Source: Cycas panzhihuaensis (lineage: Eukaryota > Cycadophyta). Taken from it: a stretch of 64,000 nt of DNA. The translations under genes were made by a program, and so were the position numbers. Shown here one piece after another: positions 57,693 through 64,000 of the stretch (its first letter is position 1; every line of letters starts with the position of its first letter). The stretch spans positions 113,901,741-113,965,740 of the forward strand of contig CM041465.1 of NCBI GenBank assembly GCA_023213395.1. Direction: 5' to 3'. The notes under the pieces were generated by a model. It made no database searches. It saw only the letters and a list, made by a program, of their open reading frames with translations, and was not told where the DNA came from.

Positions 57693-60486
57693 TTCGTTTC
57701 CTGGCTATCAGGAATAGATACAGATAGGTTAACTCAAGTATGCTTCTTCCTTTTCACTTTTATTATTTCTTTGGAAAGGTTAATAGAAGCATTGCCTTAT
57801 TGCATGACTGATTGCTTCATTTGTATGATCACCTTGCATCCATTTTCTCGATCATGCTGCTTGTTGTATTATGAGCCTATGATGACCTACGGGACCTACC
57901 TTTCCACAAGGTAGGTATCCCCATGGCACTCTACGACCCTCCACACTACCTCCACGTCGCCTCAAGCCTCACCTGACTCGTATGATCTTCTCATACCTTG
58001 ACCCTGTACTCATATCATGACCTTTCTGGGAATCCTAGCCTTTGATGCTTCATTTGGCCTTGTCTACATGCCTTCTGGATTGTCCCTAGCCACCTGGGCA
58101 AGAGGGCTAGCCCCTCCTAGGCCTACCACATCACTTTTTAGGGCTCTTAGAACCTTAACTGTGGCTATTTTGGCTTCCTAGTCCCGTACCGCTGTAAACT
58201 AAGTGGTACCATGAAGTTTACCACGGTACTGCAAAGTTTACCATAGTGTGACTATTACAACTTATTTTTTATATCTGCCGTGGTAATTCTCACCTTTTTT
58301 GCAGAATTGCCACGTGGCCACTTACCCAGCTCATCCCTATTCGTGCCCTAAACACTTGATTAGGGTTGATATGGGTATAAAACCCAAAAAGACCAACATT
58401 TTACATCTCTTGGCTCTCCAACTTAACTTTCGGCTGCTGTGTTTCTACTCCTCTCCCCTCCTCTTCCATAGGTACACCTGCAATTCTGCGTTTCTTGCTT
58501 CTTTAGCTTAGGACTCACCTATAACAACACTCTTCCATGGTGGGAGGCTCTCCTCCAAGGTCTTTCAAGCAAGTTTTTTCATGGTTCTCCTCCAAATATG
58601 CCTCAACAAGTGTCTTCTATAGTCATTCTTAGGGAAACCTCCTACAAACCCTATAGGAACTCCTCTTTCTCACTGGTTGCAGGGGTAAATCTACCCTAAA
58701 CTCGGCCCAACAGGTACCATTGGTCTTGTTTTCAAAGTTTAATGTGTGTTCTTTCCATATTAGACTCACTTTCAAGCATATTTCCTTGTTCTCTTTCCAT
58801 TTGGCTGTACATGAGGTTACCTTCTTTAGGTTTAGCTTTGTACTCTCAGGTTTTCACCATTTCTCCGCTAGTTTTTCCTTAAGAAAGTAGCGAGAGAAGG
58901 CTCATAAAGGCTGCGTGAAGCGAGTAAGGCAGGACTCATCCCATTTAGACCTACTCCCCAAGGGCAATCCCCTTCCCGCCTTTCTTCTCCTACTCCCATG
59001 CTTTTCTTGGGTTAACAAGGGGAAGGTGGTGTCTTGGCCTATGTTGGATCTCAGCATATGCAGCCCTTGCTACACTGATTTCAAGCCTACATGCCCCTCT
59101 TTTGGGCCTCCTTAATTTACTTAGTGTCTCTTAGGGTTTATGTTAAGGCTTGTGTGACAGATCAATGTCCATAATGACTGTGTTACCTTGGTACCTCTCC
59201 AACATCTTGCCCTATCGATTTTCACACTTGTTGGTTGTCATAAACTCCTACCTACCCCTACCTTGTTATACCTAAAGGTTGTGTGGAGAACTTTAGTAGA
59301 GGGTTTTTCCATCCTGAGGTTGCCCTTTCCTTTTTCTTGCTTGGTATATCAGGTTTACTTGAGGAGACGTGAGTTGCTTGCAGCAGTAGTTACTTTAATT
59401 TGAATATAATGTTCTTAGCATTTACTTTACATATATTTGCATACATCTAGCTTTCTTGCAGCCCCCCTTCTTGGAAGGGAGAAACCTTTGTATGTGTAGG
59501 TCTGAAGTGATATTCCGCAAAGGAGAAGGATGTGCCGGTCCTGGGTAAGCCTTAACCCACCCCTCGTCTTCTGCTTCATTTGCTTCCTTTACTTTTTTCT
59601 GCTTTGCTTATCTTTTATAGGGGGAAGGTAAGGAATCCCCCATCTTCTGCATCAACCTTGGTCACTCGCGAATCGATTGAAAAGAGGGTGTACACTACAT
59701 ACAAGCTGAGGTCCTTCATTAATTACCACACTTTCTAGGTACGTTCCATTCCTCTTTCCGCCCCCCCTTTTCTTTTTTATTTTCATACAAAATATGTTAC
59801 ATTAATCTAATAGGTCACACAAAAATAAAAAGGGGAATCATTCAACTAATTACTTCTTTCGCTTCTTTTGTATAAGAACGTTGTATGATTATTTGTTTAT
59901 AAGAAAAGACATAGTAGGAAATATATCCCTTCCTCCTTTTCCTATTCATCTCAAAACACCCATAGATGCATCCCATCTAGCTTGCTTACTTGCATATGAA
60001 ACATTGGCATTTCTTTTGGTTTTCTCTCATCCTTTACATATTGAATGAAAGAGATAGAAAAGGAGAGTTATCTCTATTTCATCCCTTTGATATTCCTCTT
60101 AGTTGTATTTGTCTTGGCCAAGTAAACTAGGGAAGCTTACCCACATTCATCCTAGGCATCCTGCCTATACCCTATCGCCTTAGTTTTCCTTCGTCGTAGG
60201 AAAACCCATCAAGGATTCCTCTTCTTCCCTTCTGGCCATCCAAGGGTGGGAGGACCTTCCTCTTGAGCCTATCCAGGATCCGTCCTACATGTGCTCTTCT
60301 TTTCAGATTAAAAGCTACTCTAAGATAGTTGCTTGTCATTTGTAGGTCCTGAACTCACACTCCAGTGCACAGATGCCATACATGATGTTCCCTTTGTTTA
60401 TAGGTTCTTATCCACACCCTCAACATGAGTTATCGACTATCCTCATTCCTATTGAGCATAGTGACCATCCCATAGATGCGCATCCA
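57693..60486 (+). repeat. 5' LTR of element C (about 2.79 kb)
   Basis: TTCGTTTCCTGGC ... GATGCGCATCCA. It aligns with LTR B throughout. The U3 motif lies at 58183-58260. TATAAAA is at 58376-58382 after CACTTGATTAGGGTT, CTTCCATAGGTAC about 90 bp later, and GGGGAAGGTAAGGAATCCCC near 59622-59641. Confidence 0.88.
58376..58382 (+). promoter_or_regulatory. TATA box in LTR C
   Basis: TATAAAA at the same offset as in LTR B, about 680 bp from the LTR start. Confidence 0.75.
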
Positions 60487-60487
60487 T

Positions 60488-60507
60488 TGGTGACCATATT
60501 GGGGACC
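60488..60507 (+). other. Primer-binding site of element C
   Basis: TGGTGACCATATTGGGGACC, 1 bp after the LTR end; two C-to-T changes from the consensus. Confidence 0.8.
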
Positions 60508-60739
60508 ATCCGTCAGTAAAAAATCTATCCCTTTTTGTTGGTGCTACTACCTTTTAGTAGTTTTCTCTACTTGTCTCTTTTGTTGGGCGGGCCACAACAC
60601 ACACTTTGCATTCTTATTTCTCTTCTAACGCATTGGCATGTTTTGTATGCAACGTTTCTCATGTTGCCTACGTGATTTGCCTCCTTTATTAGAAGACCCT
60701 ACATATTATTTTCTTTCATCACCAGATTCTAATTCAATA

Positions 60740-61677
60740 ATGGAAGGATACCCTTCAGATTGGGCTTATCATACCTTCGCTTCGGGAGCTCATGAGTTCC
60801 CCACTTCCTTTCTGGGGTCCACCCAAGAGGGTGATGATCTTATTTACTATTTGGATGATCAACATCACCCACTTGATGCCCATCCCTCTACTAATGGAGT
60901 AGAGGGCTCATCTTCTTGTCAGATTCATCACATAGTTGATGATTCTTATGAGGAGCACCTTGAGGGGTCTACTTCATTTGAGGTCCCATCTACCTCCTAT
61001 GATCAAGTGGATACCCCTCGTACCGACGTGGTCAAAGCTCTTAATGAGTGCTTTTATGTTGCTCGTCTTCAATCACGTCCTAGATGGTTTGAAGGTGCTT
61101 TGCATGGTGGAACACCTTCCTCATCCGTGCCTATCCCACCGTCTTCATCCACATCTACTCCTCCCATAACAAGCAACGTTTTTATGCCTACACATCCATC
61201 CCATTCTATTTTTATATCTACCCTAGGGCCGTCCATTGCACCTTCTATTCCTTGTCATGGTCCTAACTCTTTGGGACCCTCTCGTGGTATGTCTTTCTCC
61301 CATCTTGGGGTTAGCATACCTTTCCTGAGTCAAGCCAACATGCCACTTCCTAACGTGGCATATGCATTTCCTAGTAGGCCTAGAGGTCCTACTAATACTC
61401 TTACTACTAGTCATGTGAGACCTGTTCCTACATACACTCAAACCTAACCTAGTGGTCCTTCTCTTTACGTACCACTAGGCTATACATTTCAACCTTGGGG
61501 GCATGGTAAAATGAACCACATTCTGGTCCATGGGGTAGACCCTTTTCATCCATATGGGGTTGTGCCACCTACAGGCGGCCTATATGGACAGAACCTGGTC
61601 CCTCACCTCTCGTTTCCACCATCTTGCATAGCTCCTTACACTATACCTTTGTAAGGAAACTCAACTTCCTTTCAAGC
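60740..61677 (+). pseudogene. Gag N-terminal half of element C
   Basis: The longest clean gag stretch of the family: open from 60638 to 61447, with the conserved start MEGYPSDWAYHTFASGAHEF at 60740. It is acidic up to DTPRTDVVKALNECFYVARL, then a Pro/Ser/Thr-rich linker (61110-61440). After the stop, homology continues (SLYVPLGYTFQPWGHGK, DPFHPYGVVPPTGGLYGQN) to 61677, where element G interrupts. The capsid domain is not in the window. The open frame suggests less decay than in B or E. Confidence 0.83.
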
Positions 61678-64000
61678 TAGATGCGCATCTATGGGATAGC
61701 TACCTAACTGAGTAGGAATGGCAAGGGCAGTTGATGGCATAATTGAGGAAAGACCTACAAGTAAGGCCAATACCACATAGGGTACCCCATGCCCCAGAGC
61801 GCAAGTTCGGGACCTGCAAATGGTATCTAGCTACCTAGAAGTGGTTCCCCACTTCAAACAAGAAGAGAAGAGGCATAGAGTTAACCTAGGTTGACCTAAG
61901 AGAAGGACCCTCCTACCCTTGGATGGCCGGAATGTGAAGGAGAGAACCCTTCAAGGGTTTCCCTAGAGCAGAGGGAAACGAGAAAAAGGTAGGCAAGTAA
62001 ATGGCCTATGAATGAGATCCCCTTGATTACCCGACTAGGCGGAAAACCAAGAGAGCACAAAGGAAATAACCAAAGGGAAGAAGTTACGATGTGTACAAGA
62101 AAACTAAATAAGCAAAGTAAGTTGATGAAGCAAAGGGGGGAGTTTGTAAGACAAAAGGGTAAAGGTAAAAGGGGAAGACTTCCTAGGACCTTTTCCTATA
62201 ACAAATATACTGCGAGAAGTAAGGTAAATGAAATATAAATCAGGATGGGGGTTGGTTTTCCTTTCTCTTTCCAATGAGCTAATTACTATTGTACAAAAAA
62301 AAAACTCAAAGGAAAAAGATGATAAGTTAGAGCGAGAGTATGTACTCGGAATGGGAGGCGCATCGAAGCGGCGACGTCCCATGAGATACTCAAAGTTGCT
62401 CCACGAAGCATGATGAATGTGAAGGGTTACGGTAGACCATAGTATGGGGCTTCCTTACCTTCCCCAAAAGTGGTACTAAAGCACCAAGAAAGGAGAGAAA
62501 AGCAACAAGATGCTAGCAACAAATGAAATACTAAAGTAAAACATAAACAGAAGCACTTACCCATGACAGAGGAAAAGGAACGGGTCCTTTAAGGTCCTCT
62601 CGTGACACCGCAAGTAAATGAGAGTATCCCCCTTCTCGGGGAAAGGGTGCTAGCATACAATAGAAAATCCTAACAATACATGTATATATGAGGCAAGCAT
62701 AAACTTAAATACATGCACGTTAGTATTCAATATTATGATGATAAACTGTAGAGGAAAACAACCAAAATAATGATGAGTAAACTGGTAAACCTCGGAGTGG
62801 CCCACCTCCTGCAAGGAATAACCCTACCTTCCCTCAAGAAGCCACAAGGCAGCAAGGGTATGGCTGTGCAAGAAGGCTAGAAATAGAGGCAACAAGAGTC
62901 AAAAAGGGCCTAGAAAGATCCACAATAAGCTGGGGTACTACGGGTAGCAAACCAGGTTACCGAGAAAGAATTTAGGCAAGGGACAAGTAGCCGAGGCTTA
63001 TGTGAGTTGCCCAGATCAAGATATAAGCCCTCAAACCAGCACTACAACGAGTGACAATGCTAACTTCAGTGGCTGAAAATAGTGTAACAAACCTTTGTTT
63101 CACTACCAAGAGCAGTACGGGGTAAAAGGGAAGGTTTGGGGGGCAAAGAGCCTCTTAAGGAGCATGGAAGGTGGTGTGGAATCCACCCAGCTCTTACCCA
63201 AACCTTGTGTATCCCCTCTTTGCCATTGTCTTAGCCAAGAAACACAGGAAAGGAGGCCCTAATGGCAGAAAAAGGATAGCCTAAAGTAAGACAAGAATAA
63301 CCTTCATAGAGTAAACCAAGAAGAACTAGAAATGACATGCAAAACGGGGCATAAATTAGACAAGAGAGAAACTTAAACTAACAAATACATAAGGAAGAGA
63401 AGGGAGGCTTTTGCCTTAGTTAAGAACTGCTGAAAGAAGGGCTAAGAAATCTACCAAAAGGCTATGGAACAGTAGGTATAGAACCCATGTTAACAAGGCT
63501 GAAGGAAACACCTGTACTTAAGGATGCTTGATGGCTGCTCGGGCAAGGAAGTGCTAAGATCTCTCCAAAGAGGCCCTCTCTAATGTGTGCAAAGGGCTGG
63601 GAAGATGTCACAGTCATACCAAAGGAGAGCTGGGCACTAGAGAATGGCTACAGGTCTTGTAACAGCAGTGGAGCAGTAGAGAACAACAGAGCATAAGCAT
63701 TTTTCCTTGAGAACCTTTTAAAAATGAGCAAAAAAGATCCTAAAAATGACTTTGGGAAGACTTAAATACCTAGCTTAAACCCTAAATGAGCGATTAGGGC
63801 ACAACTAGTGATGAGTCAAGTCACAAAACACGTGGTAGATCTATAATAAATGTGAGAATTACCACGGTAGATTTTTAAAATGAATCGAGACAGTCGTACC
63901 ACTGCAAATTTTATGGTACCGCGATATTTACGGCTGTACCGCAATATTTGTGGCAGTACAGGACCAAAGGCCAAATTTAGCCCAGACAACCAACTTGGGC
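61678..64000 (-). repeat. Element G: LTR on the minus strand, continuing past the window
   Basis: The boundary at 61678 is the family LTR end (minus strand GATGCGCATCTA, CA changed to TA), directly against the C gag. On the minus strand the LTR runs from beyond 64000. It shows the U3 motif at 63897-63960, TATTTAAG near 63766, CATGTTTCCTT-like leader blocks, and GGGGAAGGTAAGGAAGCCCC at about 62444-62463. The left flank is CAAGC (61673-61677). Whether it is a solo LTR or the 3' LTR of a full element cannot be told here. Confidence 0.82.

Larger units (their letters stand above)
57693..61677 (+). mobile_element. Element C: Tat-like Ty3/gypsy 5' part, nested in E
   Basis: The 5' LTR starts exactly where the E gag stops, followed by primer site and its own gag. 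Gag is cut in turn at 61677 by G. It is therefore younger than E and older than G. Confidence 0.82.

Noticed and set aside
57675-57693. PPT-like TTAGGAGGGCA before LTR C, which would make C the 3' LTR of E
   Set aside because: The bases up to GGGC still align with the gag of B, so it is gag sequence, and C is followed by its own primer site and gag.
1-64000. tRNA, rRNA, CRISPR or bacterial-type operons
   Set aside because: No cloverleaf, rRNA core or regular spacer array was seen; short tRNA-like matches are retroelement primer sites.

Overview
This window is gene-poor plant nuclear DNA made almost wholly of old, decayed LTR retrotransposons inserted into one another. I see no intact host gene, rRNA, tRNA or CRISPR array. 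The Ty1/copia and Ty3/gypsy pol motifs, the Met-type primer sites of the copia elements and the plant mobile domain (PMD) all point to a land plant. The density of mutated nested copies, with mostly transition differences and CpG loss, suggests a very large, slow-turnover genome such as a gymnosperm. That last step is inference.

One Ty3/gypsy family, related to the Tat/Ogre (OTA) group, dominates. It has very long LTRs (about 2.5-3.6 kb), a PPT ending AGGGGGCAG, and a primer site close to TGGCGACCATACTGGGGACC. Its layout is gag, protease, (RT-RH not seen here), integrase, a separate RNase H reading frame, then the 3' LTR. I label its copies A (1-3803, +), D (23060-36050, -, interrupted), B (36050-47765, +), F (47765-51448, -), E (52227-57692, +), C (57693-61677, +) and G (61678-64000, -). 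C sits inside the gag of E, and G sits inside the gag of C. B carries, antisense between integrase and RNase H, a decayed PMD gene with its own TATA box and phase-consistent introns.

Ty1/copia elements fill most of 3.8-22.8 kb. J (7892-15453, -) and K (17183-22496, -) each still have two LTRs, a primer site, a PPT and recognisable gag-PR-INT-RT-RH. K lies inside the 3' LTR of an older + strand copia element, H (15454-17182 plus 22497-22807). A small two-LTR element, I (31572-35934, +), has only a gag-like region and lies inside the gag of D. A chromodomain gypsy integrase fragment (7553-7891, -) and other copia scraps (3804-5480) complete the left part.

Layout: 1-3.8 kb A; 3.8-7.9 kb copia and chromovirus scraps; 7.9-15.5 kb J; 15.5-22.8 kb H with K inside; 23.1-36.05 kb D with I inside; 36.05-47.8 kb B with the antisense PMD gene; 47.8-51.4 kb F; 51.4-52.2 kb unassigned; 52.2-64 kb the E, C, G nest. 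Reading frames of 60-185 codons inside LTRs are treated as chance. All pol and gag genes found are broken and none should make a working product. LTR ends were placed by comparing copies by eye and may be off by a few bases.
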